This document shows, piece after piece, positions 37,609 to 47,190 of a DNA stretch of 64,000 bases. Under the pieces are notes generated by a model, which was not told where the DNA came from, did no database searches, and saw only the letters and a program-made list of their open reading frames with translations. A program made the translations under genes and the position numbers. The DNA lies in contig NZ_JAVDDS010000010.1 in NCBI RefSeq assembly GCF_030848475.1, forward strand, positions 1-64,000, read 5' to 3'. The first letter of the stretch is position 1; each line of letters opens with the position of its first letter. This DNA comes from Herbivorax alkaliphila. Its GTDB lineage: Bacteria; Bacillota; Clostridia; Acetivibrionales; Acetivibrionaceae.

Positions 37609-38241
37609 ATGAATTATATAATTTACGATTTAGAATTAAATAGCAAGCCTTTTAAAAGTAATCTCCCCAATGAAATAATTGAAATCGGTGCAGTTAAACT
37701 TGATAAAAATCTACAGGAAATAGGAAAATTCCAAGCATTTATAAAACCTAAATATTTTAAAAAGTTATTTTCACTAGTCAAAAGAAAAACTAAAATAACC
37801 CAAGAGGATATTAACAAAGCTGATGATTTTAAGAAGGTTATCAAGAATTTTCAACAATGGATTGGTTCTGACTGTGTACTAATAAGTTGGGGACATGATG
37901 ATATATATAATTTAAGCTTAAACTGCAGATACAATCGAATAAAAATTGGATGGTTAAAACAAAACATTGATATTCAAAAACAGTTTTCATCCATTTTTAA
38001 TCTTCCATCTAGTCAAAGATACAGCCTTAAAAACGCACTAAAATTATTGGAGATTGAAGTTTTAGATGATTTTCACAGAGCTTTAACAGATGCAGAATAT
38101 ACCTCTAAAATTTTCAAATGCATTTTTGATAAGGTTAACTTTAAAATGTTTAACACCATAAAACCTTTTAAAAAGAAAAATTTTAAAAGAAAAAGCAATT
38201 CTAAAAAAAGCACGTGCACTCCTAATGCTAAAGATGCCTGA
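37609..38241 (+). CDS. DEDDh 3'-5' exonuclease
   Basis: About 210 aa. The inner ATG at 37609 (MNYIIYDLELN) is preferred because Asp and Glu of Exo I (DLELN) then sit near the N-terminus and AAGGACGAG precedes it. Exo II Asp is in SWGHDDIYNLSLNC and Exo III in DFHRALTDAEYTSKIF (H and D). The C-terminal tail is Lys-rich (KPFKKKNFKRKSN). Related to KapD and the DnaQ-type exonuclease group. Nucleic acid trimming; substrate unknown. Confidence 0.88.
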   Translation: MNYIIYDLELNSKPFKSNLPNEIIEIGAVKLDKNLQEIGKFQAFIKPKYFKKLFSLVKRKTKITQEDINKADDFKKVIKNFQQWIGSDCVLISWGHDDIYNLSLNCRYNRIKIGWLKQNIDIQKQFSSIFNLPSSQRYSLKNALKLLEIEVLDDFHRALTDAEYTSKIFKCIFDKVNFKMFNTIKPFKKKNFKRKSNSKKSTCTPNAKDA

Positions 38242-38310
38242 TTTTTATGTACTTCTTAACGATTTTTATTTATTATGATAACTGTAAATCCAATTTTTAT
38301 ATTTATGAAT

Positions 38311-39027
38311 TTATAATACATCCAGCATTTTCTTAGCATTTTTTATGTCTACTGAATCAGGTACTTTAACTTCTTCAAGTTGATACTTATAGCCTAACTT
38401 TTCCCATTTATAAGCGCCCATGGTGTGATAAGGTAACACCTCTATATTTTCCACAGTTTTTAGTCCTCTTATAAAATTAGCTACCTTTTTTAAATCATTT
38501 TCCTCATCTGTCAATCCAGGTACTAAAACATACCTTATCCAAATTGGTATTCCTGTATCAGAAAGATACTTTGCAAATTTTGTGATTTTCTCGTTTTCAA
38601 CTCCGGTGATTCTCTTATGTTTTTCTTTATCTGCACTCTTTATATCCAAAAGCACCAAATCAGTATATTCCAATAGTTCCCGAACATCATCTGCCTTGGC
38701 AAAACCACTGGTATCAATTGCAGTATGAATACCCATCTTTTTTGCTATTTTAAAAAGCTCAGTTACAAAGTCCACCTGAAGAAGTGGCTCACCTCCTGTA
38801 ACAGTAATTCCTCCACCTGAAAACTCTATATAATTTATATATTTTTTCATCTCCTCAATTACCTGTTCAGGAGTGTATTCCTTTCCCCCTTCACTATCCC
38901 ACATATCTCTATTGTGACAATAAACACATTTTAGTGGACATCCCTGCATAAACACAATAAATCTAATCCCAGGTCCATCTACCGTTCCAAATGATTCAAA
39001 GGAATGTATTCTACCTGTATTATTCAT
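38311..39027 (-). CDS. pflA: Pyruvate formate-lyase activating enzyme
   Basis: Radical SAM enzyme of about 238 aa. The CxxxCxxC cluster motif is in GCPLKCVYCHN. ATG at 39027 follows GAGGAG by 7 nt; a GTG at 39042 is in frame but lies inside the ribosome site. Generates the glycyl radical on PflB with S-adenosylmethionine. Directly downstream of pflB (17-bp gap). Confidence 0.95.
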   Translation of the reverse strand: MNNTGRIHSFESFGTVDGPGIRFIVFMQGCPLKCVYCHNRDMWDSEGGKEYTPEQVIEEMKKYINYIEFSGGGITVTGGEPLLQVDFVTELFKIAKKMGIHTAIDTSGFAKADDVRELLEYTDLVLLDIKSADKEKHKRITGVENEKITKFAKYLSDTGIPIWIRYVLVPGLTDEENDLKKVANFIRGLKTVENIEVLPYHTMGAYKWEKLGYKYQLEEVKVPDSVDIKNAKKMLDVL

Positions 39028-39044
39028 ATTTTTTCTCCTCACAA

Positions 39045-41273
39045 TTATATTTTTTCATGAATGGTTCTATTTATAACATCAAGCTGCTGCTTCTTTGTAA
39101 GCTTTATAAAGTTTACTGCATACCCTGATACCCTTATTGTAAGTTGAGGATACTTTTCTGGATGCTCCATTGCATCAATCAAGATTTCTTTTTCAAATAC
39201 ATTTATGTTTATATGATGGCCTCCCTCTTTAAAATAGCCATCCAAAAGAGCTTTTAAGTTATTTATCCTCGAATGCTTATCCCTTCCCAATGCCTTTGGA
39301 ATAACAGAAAAAGTATAAGATATTCCATCCTGTGCATATTCATAAGGAAGTCTTGAAATACTGCTCAAAACTGCCAAAGCTCCCTGCACATCTCTTCCAT
39401 GCATTGGATTTGCACCAGGTGCTAAAGGCTCTCCTTCATTTCTTCCATCAGGTGTATTTCCTGTCTTTTCACCATACACTACATTTGATGTAATAGTCAA
39501 TATTGAAAGTGTAGGAGTTGAATCCCTATATGTTCTCTGCTTTCTAAGTTTGTCCATAAATATTTTTATTATATGTGTAGCAATTGAGTCCACCCTCTGA
39601 TCATTATTTCCATATTTAGGGTAGTCACCTTCAACTTCATAGTTTACAACAATATTATTTTTATCTCTTAAAGGCTTCACTTTGGCATACTTAATTGCAC
39701 TCAAAGAGTCTGCAACAACTGAAAGACCTGCTATGCCACATGCCATAGTTCTAAATACTTCCCTATCATGAAGTGCCATTTGAAGCCTTTCATAAGAATA
39801 TTTATCATGCATATAATGAATTATATTCAATGTATTCATATAAAGCCTTGCTACCCAGTCAAGCACCATATCAAACCGCTTCATTACATCATCATATTCT
39901 AAATACTCACCTTCAACTGCTGAAAACATAGGGGCAATTTGATTGCCAGTTAATTCATCCCTTCCACCATTTATAGCATATAATAAAGCTTTTGCCAAAT
40001 TACACCTAGCACCAAAAAATTGCATTTGTTTTCCCAGTCGCATAGCAGATACACAACATGCAATTCCATAATCATCTCCCCAATAATGTCTCATAATATC
40101 ATCACTTTCGTATTGTATGGAACTGGTGTGAATTGACACCTTTGAAGTAAATTTTTTGAAACCATCAGGTAAATTTACAGACCAAAGTACAGTTAAATTT
40201 GGCTCTGGTGAAGGGCCTAAATTAAATAATGTATTTAACATTCTAAAAGATGTTTTTGTAACCAAAGTTCTTCCATCTAAAGACATACCTCCAATACTCT
40301 CGGTTACCCATGTTGGATCTCCACTAAAGAGTTTTTCATAGTCAGGAGTTCTCAAAAACCTTACCATTCTGAGCTTAATAACAAGTTGATCAATCAATTC
40401 TTGAATATCCTCTTCTCTAGCTCTTCCTTCATTTAAGTCTCTTTCAAAATAAACATCCAAAAATGTAGATACTCTCCCTAAGCTCATTGCAGCTCCGTTT
40501 TGTTCTTTTACCGCCGCAAGATATGCAAAATAAAGCCACTGTACTGCTTCTCTTCCATCCTTTGCAGCAGTTGAAATATCAAATCCATAGGATTTTGCCA
40601 TTTCCTTTAACAGTTTTAAAGATTTTATTTGCTCTGCTATTTCTTCTCTTTTTTTCACTGTTTCATGATCTATATAGTCAAGTTCAAGATTTGTCATTTC
40701 ATATTGTTTTTCAGCTATAAGCCTATCAACACCATAAAGTGGAACTCTCCTATAATCCCCTATAATTCTGCCTCTTCCATAAGCGTCTGGAAGCCCTGTT
40801 ATTATTCCTGCTTTTTTCGCTCTCCTCATTTCAGGTGTGTAAACATCATACACTCCATCATTATGAGTTTTGCGAAATTCAGTAAATATCTCAACTACAT
40901 CAGGTGAAACATTTTTTCCATAGGCCTGTGCTCCTTTTAAGACCATTCTCAGTCCCCCAAATGGCATTAAAGCCCTTTTTAAAGGCTCATCTGTCTGAAG
41001 CCCTGCAATCACTTCTAATTCTCTGTCAATATATCCGGAACCATGAGATGTAATTGTAGAAATTGTATCTGTATCTACATCAAAAACACCACCTCTATTT
41101 CTCTCTTCTTCTAACAGGCAGGATACCTTTTTCCACAATTGTTTTGTCCTTTCTGAAGATCCTTTTAAAAAGCTTTCATCCCCCTCATAAGGTGTATAGT
41201 TTTTATTTATAAAATTTCTAACATCAATTTCGTCACACCAGTCTCCTGTCTTAAATCCACGCCATGCATCCAT
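39045..41273 (-). CDS. pflB: Formate acetyltransferase (pyruvate formate-lyase)
   Basis: 742 aa, normal length. Active-site Cys-Cys in [12 protein letters not shown] and the radical Gly in RVSGYAVNF near the C-terminus. Converts pyruvate and CoA to acetyl-CoA and formate in anaerobic fermentation, supplying formate and C1 units. ATG at 41273 is preferred to GTG at 41276, though the ribosome site AAGGGTG is weak for either. Operon with pflA. Confidence 0.96.
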   Translation of the reverse strand: MDAWRGFKTGDWCDEIDVRNFINKNYTPYEGDESFLKGSSERTKQLWKKVSCLLEEERNRGGVFDVDTDTISTITSHGSGYIDRELEVIAGLQTDEPLKRALMPFGGLRMVLKGAQAYGKNVSPDVVEIFTEFRKTHNDGVYDVYTPEMRRAKKAGIITGLPDAYGRGRIIGDYRRVPLYGVDRLIAEKQYEMTNLELDYIDHETVKKREEIAEQIKSLKLLKEMAKSYGFDISTAAKDGREAVQWLYFAYLAAVKEQNGAAMSLGRVSTFLDVYFERDLNEGRAREEDIQELIDQLVIKLRMVRFLRTPDYEKLFSGDPTWVTESIGGMSLDGRTLVTKTSFRMLNTLFNLGPSPEPNLTVLWSVNLPDGFKKFTSKVSIHTSSIQYESDDIMRHYWGDDYGIACCVSAMRLGKQMQFFGARCNLAKALLYAINGGRDELTGNQIAPMFSAVEGEYLEYDDVMKRFDMVLDWVARLYMNTLNIIHYMHDKYSYERLQMALHDREVFRTMACGIAGLSVVADSLSAIKYAKVKPLRDKNNIVVNYEVEGDYPKYGNNDQRVDSIATHIIKIFMDKLRKQRTYRDSTPTLSILTITSNVVYGEKTGNTPDGRNEGEPLAPGANPMHGRDVQGALAVLSSISRLPYEYAQDGISYTFSVIPKALGRDKHSRINNLKALLDGYFKEGGHHININVFEKEILIDAMEHPEKYPQLTIRVSGYAVNFIKLTKKQQLDVINRTIHEKI

Positions 41274-41414
41274 CACATTTCATCACCCTTCATATTTATA
41301 AATAATAATTTTTTAAATTCTAATATATATTTACCCTTCAAACTAAAAGAATATCCAATATTTTTTTATAATGAAAAATGACTTTAAATAGATGTGCTGT
41401 TGAACTATGTGAGA

Positions 41415-41434
41415 AGTGAACTCGTTTAGCTAAA
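41415..41434 (-). repeat. Dispersed repeat family 1, fragment F (inverted)
   Basis: Plus strand AAGTGAACTCGTTTAGCTAA is the reverse of the family's right end. Only the right end is present, abutting the lipoprotein stop. Confidence 0.7.
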
Positions 41435-42232
41435 TTAATATTTTTTTATTGAAATTTTCCCCATAGAACTATTTACTCTGACTTTAGTAGGATAGTTATT
41501 CTCCTTAAAATTATTTTCTTCTATTGCACCTACACTTTCAAATGATACTTTTGAATTCTCAGGTGCCCATAGTTCAATATTTCCTGTACCTGTATTAATT
41601 CTATACTCCCCCCCTTCTTCAAATTCTGATTTTATATTTATTGAACCAATGTTTTGTATTATGCTAGAATTTTCAGACAACTTTCCATTTAGTATTCTAA
41701 CATTTCCAACATCACCTTTTATATTTATTTTTCCAATAAATTTATTTATTTCTATATCAGCAGTATTTATATCCACATTTAATATTCCCCTTAAATCATC
41801 ATGAAATTTTACGTTTCCTCTATCTAAATCTAAATTTAAAACATGTACACACCTTGGTATGTAAATTTTTAAATCTACAATTTTATCTGTTGAATTTCTA
41901 TCTTTTCCTGTGTATTCAACATCAAAATAAATTTTATTATCTTCCTCAATTAATTCAACCTTAAAATCATGCAATTTTTCATCTAGGTTATTATTTTGCC
42001 AAATTCCCGTTACTCTTTTTTTTATCTCTAATTTCACTTCTTTCCTGTCCCAGTTAAAAAACTCAATATTGCCAGAATCACAGGATATACTGATTTCATC
42101 ATTTTCATTAACCTCAAATAACTTTTCACTGTAAGAATTAACTTCCCTTTTAGGACCAACTTCAATTACCGAAGCCGAACATCCATAAAATATAAAAAAC
42201 ATTGCTGCTATGATTATAATTTTATACTTCAA
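41435..42232 (-). CDS. DUF4097-type surface lipoprotein
   Basis: Product of 265 aa. Lipoprotein signal (MKYKIIIIAAMFFIFYGC, Cys after YG). The mature part is a run of short beta-strands with alternating Asn/Asp and hydrophobic residues (VNIDINTADIEINKF-like, GNVRILNG, INTGTGNIELW), matching the DUF4097 beta-helix family. Membrane-anchored on the outer face. Not in an obvious operon; sits after the flagellar operon terminator. Confidence 0.82.
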   Translation of the reverse strand: MKYKIIIIAAMFFIFYGCSASVIEVGPKREVNSYSEKLFEVNENDEISISCDSGNIEFFNWDRKEVKLEIKKRVTGIWQNNNLDEKLHDFKVELIEEDNKIYFDVEYTGKDRNSTDKIVDLKIYIPRCVHVLNLDLDRGNVKFHDDLRGILNVDINTADIEINKFIGKINIKGDVGNVRILNGKLSENSSIIQNIGSINIKSEFEEGGEYRINTGTGNIELWAPENSKVSFESVGAIEENNFKENNYPTKVRVNSSMGKISIKKY

Positions 42233-42290
42233 CTATAACCCCTCCTGTCAGAATATAACTAACAAGTTAATAACCCTTCTATAACATCCG

Positions 42291-42368
42291 ACTCTCATCG
42301 TCTAAACCCCGTTAAATCATAGGGGTTTTCTGATTTAGAATAGAGCGTTATTTCTAAGGCATTTCTTA
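42291..42368 (-). repeat. Dispersed repeat family 2, copy 2
   Basis: Minus strand: AAATGCCTTAGAAATAACG, then AACCCCTATGATTTAACGGG and TTTAGACGATGAGA. It lies about 60 bp before the lipoprotein start. Confidence 0.82.
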
Positions 42369-42471
42369 TTGATAAATGGTAACACAAACCTAGTAGCATT
42401 TACAATTATTTCCCTAGTGCAAGACACAGTAATTATGTGAGCATATTTTAATGCTAATTTCTTCTTTTTCT

Positions 42472-42518
42472 AAAAAAATAGAACCTAGCTACCCTTTGTC
42501 TTGGGAAAACTAAGTTCT
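42472..42518 (-). terminator. Terminator of the fla/che operon
   Basis: Minus strand stem AGAACTTAG / CTAGGTTCT with a longer loop that has its own CCC/GGG pairing, followed by ATTTTTTT. It lies about 30 bp after the last gene. Confidence 0.75.
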
Positions 42519-42550
42519 GTTCTTGCATTTTAATATAAAATTTGAAAGTT

Positions 42551-42733
42551 CTAATCTCCACCCTCAATAAATTCTTCATGAAATACCATTCCATAATATT
42601 CGGCTCTTTCAATTATCTCCTCTTTAGTAAGTTCATTATCCATTCCAGCAGAGTGTATAATCCCAACAAATGAACTCAACACTATTCCCATTCCTATTCC
42701 TAAAAGCAAACTTTTTAAGTGAAATTTCCTCAA
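42551..42733 (-). CDS. Small membrane protein, last gene of the fla/che operon
   Basis: About 60 aa from a TTG at 42733 with AGGAGG 10 nt upstream (the frame is open to 42784 but that start has no ribosome site). One membrane segment LLLGIGMGIVLSSFVGIIHS then an acidic tail with NELTKEEIIERAEYYGM, resembling short MltG-like or YceG-anchor helices. Not recognised. Directly after the SwrB-like gene. Confidence 0.7.
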   Translation of the reverse strand: MRKFHLKSLLLGIGMGIVLSSFVGIIHSAGMDNELTKEEIIERAEYYGMVFHEEFIEGGD

Positions 42734-42792
42734 AACTCTGCTCCCTCCTTTTTGAAAGCATCTATATGAAAAATCTGCCCCCATACTATAAA

Positions 42793-43347
42793 TTATTTAT
42801 TTATACCTAAGATAAGTTGTATCTCACCTTTTCCCATGTTCAGTTTTTTAGCTATTTGTGTCTCATTAAGCCCACTTTGGGAAAGATCTATAACTTCTTT
42901 ATGCCTGTTGTTTATTGAAACAACTTTTTTTTCCACCTTACTTTTAGCAAAGGATTTAGCCACATCCTTTTCCTCTGAAAGTATATTTCTAAATACAGTA
43001 TTTTTATTATCTATTGGAGATTTATTTGCCTCTGAAAAATACGTCCCATCTACTTTAGTACTTATTTTCTCTTCCTTAATTTCTTTAATTTTTTTATCTG
43101 CCTTTTCAATTGTATCAATAACCTCCTGTCTCTTTTCAGAAATATTAGATACTACATAGTCTGAAAGATTATTTAACTCTTCAATCATTTGTTCTGCATC
43201 TGAAATTACCGATACCAACATTTCTTTTTTTTCCTCAAGCACATTTTCGCTATCTAAATACTTCTTTTTATCAAAGGCTATCCACACCAATGAAATAACC
43301 ATCAATAATATTCCCATAAACATTATGCTTACATAAAAACCTGTCAC
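42793..43347 (-). CDS. SwrB-like (DUF6115-type) flagellar operon protein
   Basis: Product of 184 aa: N-terminal membrane helix (FMGILLMVISLVWIAFD), a long coiled coil and a C-terminal helix-turn-helix-like segment (LSQSGLNETQIAKKLNMGKG). In Bacillus swrB lies near sigD at the end of the fla/che operon, has the same layout and helps flagellar type III secretion. Similarity is one of architecture and position, so the name is tentative. Confidence 0.65.
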   Translation of the reverse strand: MTGFYVSIMFMGILLMVISLVWIAFDKKKYLDSENVLEEKKEMLVSVISDAEQMIEELNNLSDYVVSNISEKRQEVIDTIEKADKKIKEIKEEKISTKVDGTYFSEANKSPIDNKNTVFRNILSEEKDVAKSFAKSKVEKKVVSINNRHKEVIDLSQSGLNETQIAKKLNMGKGEIQLILGINK

Positions 43348-43367
43348 CTACATCACCTCCAACCATT

Positions 43368-43670
43368 TTACAACCTAATATCAATTGTACTGGCTTTATC
43401 TTCAGAATTTTTCCTGTGTTTATATTTTCTACAACCTCTTTTTTTATCCTTATTTTTTTTCTTTCTTTCCTTTTCTTTGTCTTTAATCAACGCTTTTTGT
43501 GGATTCTCCTGTGAATGCACTAAATTAACAGAATCTTCAGATTTTTGCTGATTTAATGCCGATTGTTGTTGTTGCATTACAGTACCCTTATGCTGGTTAT
43601 CATTTTGTATTTTTGATACTTCTGAAGATTTTGGAATCAAAATTTGATATTCCACAGGCTTAATAGACAT
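43368..43670 (-). CDS. Short Gln/Lys-rich flagellar operon protein
   Basis: Product of 100 aa, family unknown. It starts MSIKPVEYQILIPKSSEVSK, then a Gln-rich middle (MQQQQSALNQQKS) and a strongly basic tail (KEKERKKKNKDKKRGCRK). The composition suggests nucleic-acid or acidic-partner binding, but no domain is seen. Between fapA and the SwrB-like gene, in operon order and spacing. Confidence 0.7.
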   Translation of the reverse strand: MSIKPVEYQILIPKSSEVSKIQNDNQHKGTVMQQQQSALNQQKSEDSVNLVHSQENPQKALIKDKEKERKKKNKDKKRGCRKYKHRKNSEDKASTIDIRL

Positions 43671-43732
43671 AACATCGCTCCTTAATCTTGCTTATCATAA
43701 AAATTCAATTCAAGAACCGTCCCCAAGTTGAA

Positions 43733-45352
43733 TTACTTGTCATAAGAACCCACTTTGATATCAGCGCCATCTCTATATAAAGTACAATACTGTAAATTGT
43801 CTTTTACATACAACATACTTGTACCTATTGAAACCTTTGTTCCTGGATAAATATAACTATTAGCTCTTATAATACCGCTCGCTTCCTCTTCCAACTTCGT
43901 TTCTATATACGATAATTCTTCTTTTATTTGATTAGCCCTATTTGAATAAAAAACCTTTGTCCTTATACTTTTAGCCATTATTTGCTGCTTTTCAGGCGTT
44001 AATTTTCCCGCTGCTTCAAACTTTTTTAATATTGTAACAGCCTGATCTGCCTTTTTTATATCTTCTTCAATTGTTTGAATTTCAGACCTTAATTCCTTGT
44101 AACGTTCTTTTAAAGAAGGATCTATTCCCACTTCTATATCCGTTGGAGTAGACATATAAGATCCTATCACTTTTACTGATATCTCTTTTCCAACTTTACA
44201 TGTTCCCCCAACCAAAAGACCTTTTTTGCCTGATAATTCCAACTTGTTTCCACACTTAATATTACTGTGCATTATTGCTTCTGCTTTTATTTCTTCTTTT
44301 GCCTCAATATTACTATTTTCAATATATTTAGCAATTATACTTCCTCCGCTCTTTAATGTACCCTTTTCAAGTCCCTGCATACCTCTTCTCAAAACTATGT
44401 CACCCTGTGCTACAATGGTTGCACCTTCAACAACTCCCCACACCTCAACATTTCCTCCAGCTTCAACTACAAAGCCGGACTGTACATTTCCTCGTACAAT
44501 CACATTGCCTATAAAATCTATATTTCCTGTTGAATTATCTACATTAGCAGGTACTTCATAATTTTGAAAAACATTGACTTTCCCACTAATATAGTTAATT
44601 TGTCCATCTATAACAGAAATAAGCTTTTGCCCATCCTCACTTATCTTTGTATTTCTTCCCTTTGGTAATGCCGCAGGTTTGCCATCTTTAGCAGGAATCT
44701 CTACACCTGCAACAGTTTTTCCCGGAGTACCTGGAAGAGGCGGCTCTAATGAACAAAGAACTGTATCTTTTTTTACATTTTCTATAATATCCAAATGTCT
44801 AAAGTCAACTTTTCCACTTTCATCAACTTTAGGACTTTTATCTTTTTCTACATCAAAATGAAATTTTACAGAACCATTTTTACCATTTACTTCCGGAGTT
44901 CCTTTTGCCACTACGATACTTTCATTGTATACAGGGTACTTTGATATGTTTTCTAAAGTTTCCATATCAAGCCCATATTTAATTCCCTGTTCTCCCATGG
45001 AAGACAATATTTCTTTTATAGTTAGCATTTTGCCACCATCTGGAGGTATTAAAATTATTGAAGCCTTCATTTTATCAGGTGTAACTGAAACCTTTACCGA
45101 AGCATCTATTTTTACTTCTTCTTGTGCTTCAGAAATTTTTACAGGCTCTTTTTCAGACTTTAAAACAGCTAATTCTATCACGTCTTTTTTAAAATCCCTT
45201 ACCTTTTTAATAGCCAGTCTATCTAAAATGTCATTAACCTCAACCTTTTTACCTTTTTCTACTGGAGGATAGACCGTTAAAAACAATCCATCTTCTTTAA
45301 ATTCTAGCTCAAAATAACCATTATTAGGATTTTCACTGGGTGATTTGTACAC
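43733..45352 (-). CDS. fapA: FapA (DUF342) flagellar assembly protein A
   Basis: Product of 539 aa from GTG at 45352 with AGGAGG 8 nt upstream. DUF342-type beta-helix with repeated strands: GNVIVRGNVQSGFVVEAGGN, GDIVLRRGMQGLEKGTL, followed by a coiled coil (YKELRSEIQTIEEDIKKAD). Family members in Clostridia and Bacilli (FapA) lie next to sigD. Role in flagellar assembly or polymer formation is suggested for the family; no catalytic residues seen. Confidence 0.88.
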   Translation of the reverse strand: MYKSPSENPNNGYFELEFKEDGLFLTVYPPVEKGKKVEVNDILDRLAIKKVRDFKKDVIELAVLKSEKEPVKISEAQEEVKIDASVKVSVTPDKMKASIILIPPDGGKMLTIKEILSSMGEQGIKYGLDMETLENISKYPVYNESIVVAKGTPEVNGKNGSVKFHFDVEKDKSPKVDESGKVDFRHLDIIENVKKDTVLCSLEPPLPGTPGKTVAGVEIPAKDGKPAALPKGRNTKISEDGQKLISVIDGQINYISGKVNVFQNYEVPANVDNSTGNIDFIGNVIVRGNVQSGFVVEAGGNVEVWGVVEGATIVAQGDIVLRRGMQGLEKGTLKSGGSIIAKYIENSNIEAKEEIKAEAIMHSNIKCGNKLELSGKKGLLVGGTCKVGKEISVKVIGSYMSTPTDIEVGIDPSLKERYKELRSEIQTIEEDIKKADQAVTILKKFEAAGKLTPEKQQIMAKSIRTKVFYSNRANQIKEELSYIETKLEEEASGIIRANSYIYPGTKVSIGTSMLYVKDNLQYCTLYRDGADIKVGSYDK

Positions 45353-45420
45353 TTCGCCTTCCTCCTTTCAATGTATTTAATTATTCGAAAAAGTATATAT
45401 AGTTTTTCTTAATGTAAATT

Positions 45421-46191
45421 TTAGCTAATCAAAACACTCTTATGACGCGTAAGCTTGCCTCTTAGCCTTAGAATTGCTTTGGTATGTAACTGAGAAATTC
45501 GAGACTCTGATACTTTCATTATCGCACTAATTTCTTTTAATGTCAAATCATTAAAATAGTACAATGAAACAACAGTTTTCTCTTTCTCAGGAAGCTTTTC
45601 TATTGCCTCAACCAGTATTTTTTTTACTTCTGTTATCTCTATATATCCCTCAGGTCTTTCCTCTTTATTTATAGTATTGTTTGTTGCTCCAACTTCATAG
45701 TTTTGTTCTAAAAATTCCTCTAAAGATATCATAGATGATAAATTTACTTCATTTAACAACTTGTTTAAATCCTTTATTCCTATCCCAAGCTTTCTAGCCA
45801 CCTCTTCATCTGTTGCAGAACGCCCCAACATATTCTCTAGTTCCATATATACACGTTCTAATTCTTTACTCTTTTGCCTTAAAGACCTTGGTACCCAATC
45901 AAGTTCTCTTATACTGTCAATAATTGATCCTCTAATCCTCAAAGAAGCATAGGTTTCAAATTTGACCCCTTTATTGAGGTCAAACTTGTCAATAGCATCA
46001 ATAAGCCCGAATACTCCATATCCAATCAAATCGTCATATTCAACATTAGATCCAAAGTATATACTAAGCCTTCCAGCAACATACTTAACTATGTGAGCAT
46101 ACTCTAAAATCAGCTTATCTTTAATAGCTGGATCATTGGTCTCATTGTACTTTATCCACAATTCAATTTGTTTGTTATTAACGGCTGACAT
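45421..46191 (-). CDS. sigD: Flagellar sigma factor SigD (FliA)
   Basis: Product of 256 aa, normal length. Region 2 has YDDLIGYGVFGLIDAIDKFD and regions 3-4 follow (LGRSATDEEVARKLGI; VVSLYYFNDLTLKEISAIM; SRISQLHTKAILRLR). Directs transcription of late flagellar and chemotaxis genes. It is in the same order as in Bacillus (after cheD). Confidence 0.95.
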   Translation of the reverse strand: MSAVNNKQIELWIKYNETNDPAIKDKLILEYAHIVKYVAGRLSIYFGSNVEYDDLIGYGVFGLIDAIDKFDLNKGVKFETYASLRIRGSIIDSIRELDWVPRSLRQKSKELERVYMELENMLGRSATDEEVARKLGIGIKDLNKLLNEVNLSSMISLEEFLEQNYEVGATNNTINKEERPEGYIEITEVKKILVEAIEKLPEKEKTVVSLYYFNDLTLKEISAIMKVSESRISQLHTKAILRLRGKLTRHKSVLIS

Positions 46192-46293
46192 TTAAATCCC
46201 CCATTGTTTTTATTTTTCTATTTTCAGCTTGTCTTTGAATCAGTAGTTTTATAAAGTTTTATGTTAAACGTTTGATTGTTAAAATATTTTCTT

Positions 46294-46689
46294 TTAATTT
46301 TCATCTTCCTTATTAACTTTAACACTGTTAACTTTAAGAGGTTTAAATTCTTCGTCATATAACTTTTGGTCATCATCCTGTTCTTTTTCCGGTTCATTGC
46401 CTTCTTCTTCTGCTTTTAAGTCAATTCTTTTTCCTTTTTTTTCATCATTTTTCTTCTCTTTTTCCAATCTCTCTTGCTCTTTTAAGCGTTCTTCTTTTTG
46501 TTTTAATTCTTCATTAATTTTAAGTATGAAATTTTTTAAATATACTCCTGTTATAAAAAATACCACCATACTAATTGACATTCTTATATAAATTTCCCCA
46601 TCTTTAATTCCAGTCTTGTAACTAATCATACCCACCAAAATCGTTACAAAAGTCCCTGTAATAAATGGTAATTTATAAATATTATTCAT
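46294..46689 (-). CDS. Membrane protein of the fla/che operon, unknown
   Basis: Product of 131 aa with two membrane helices (FITGTFVTILVGMISY and MSISMVVFFITGVYLK) and a long charged coiled-coil tail rich in Lys and Glu (LKQKEERLKEQERLEKEKK). Sequence not recognised. Between cheD and sigD with short spacers. Confidence 0.75.
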   Translation of the reverse strand: MNNIYKLPFITGTFVTILVGMISYKTGIKDGEIYIRMSISMVVFFITGVYLKNFILKINEELKQKEERLKEQERLEKEKKNDEKKGKRIDLKAEEEGNEPEKEQDDDQKLYDEEFKPLKVNSVKVNKEDEN

Positions 46690-46704
46690 TACCCTACCTC
46701 TCTT

Positions 46705-47190
46705 TTATATTTCTTTGACTCCATATCCTATAGTTTTTATATAAAGCATTCCTGTATCAGAATCAAGTATAATAGTACGTCCATAATTTCCTCCAGTATC
46801 TTCAGAAATAATTGGTATTTTTAACTGATTAAGTTTTTCTTTTGCAGCAATAACATTTCTTTGACCAATTCGCATCAAATCTGCACTTTCTTTAAAGGCA
46901 AACATCTTAGCTCCACCTGCTAACTTTGCAACAATATTCTCTTTTTGCCCTCCCTGCTTCTCCATTTCGCTAATAAGGGCATAAATAGATGAATCTACAA
47001 ATTTAGCAATATTAGCTGTATTTTTTGCCTGACTACTATCTGGAAGCATGGCATGTGCCATTCCTATCACTTTTAATTTTGCATCGTAAAGAGCAATTCC
47101 AACACAAGAACCTAGCCCTAATGTAGTCAATTTTGACGGGTGGGAAGATGCACTTAAATCAGCCATTCCAACTTTTATAACATTTTTCAT
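46705..47190 (-). CDS. cheD: CheD receptor deamidase
   Basis: Product of 161 aa. Catalytic Cys29 in GLGSCVGIALYD and His in GMAHAMLPDS. In Bacillus CheD deamidates Gln of chemoreceptors and is itself controlled by CheC. Start ATG overlaps the cheC stop (TAATG). No chemoreceptor gene is in the window. Confidence 0.95.
   Translation of the reverse strand: MKNVIKVGMADLSASSHPSKLTTLGLGSCVGIALYDAKLKVIGMAHAMLPDSSQAKNTANIAKFVDSSIYALISEMEKQGGQKENIVAKLAGGAKMFAFKESADLMRIGQRNVIAAKEKLNQLKIPIISEDTGGNYGRTIILDSDTGMLYIKTIGYGVKEI

Larger units (their letters stand above)
42233..42550. other. Intergenic region between flagellar operon end and lipoprotein
   Basis: 318 bases with repeat family 2 copy 2 (42291-42368) and the flagellar operon terminator (42472-42518). 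No additional gene seen. Confidence 0.75.
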
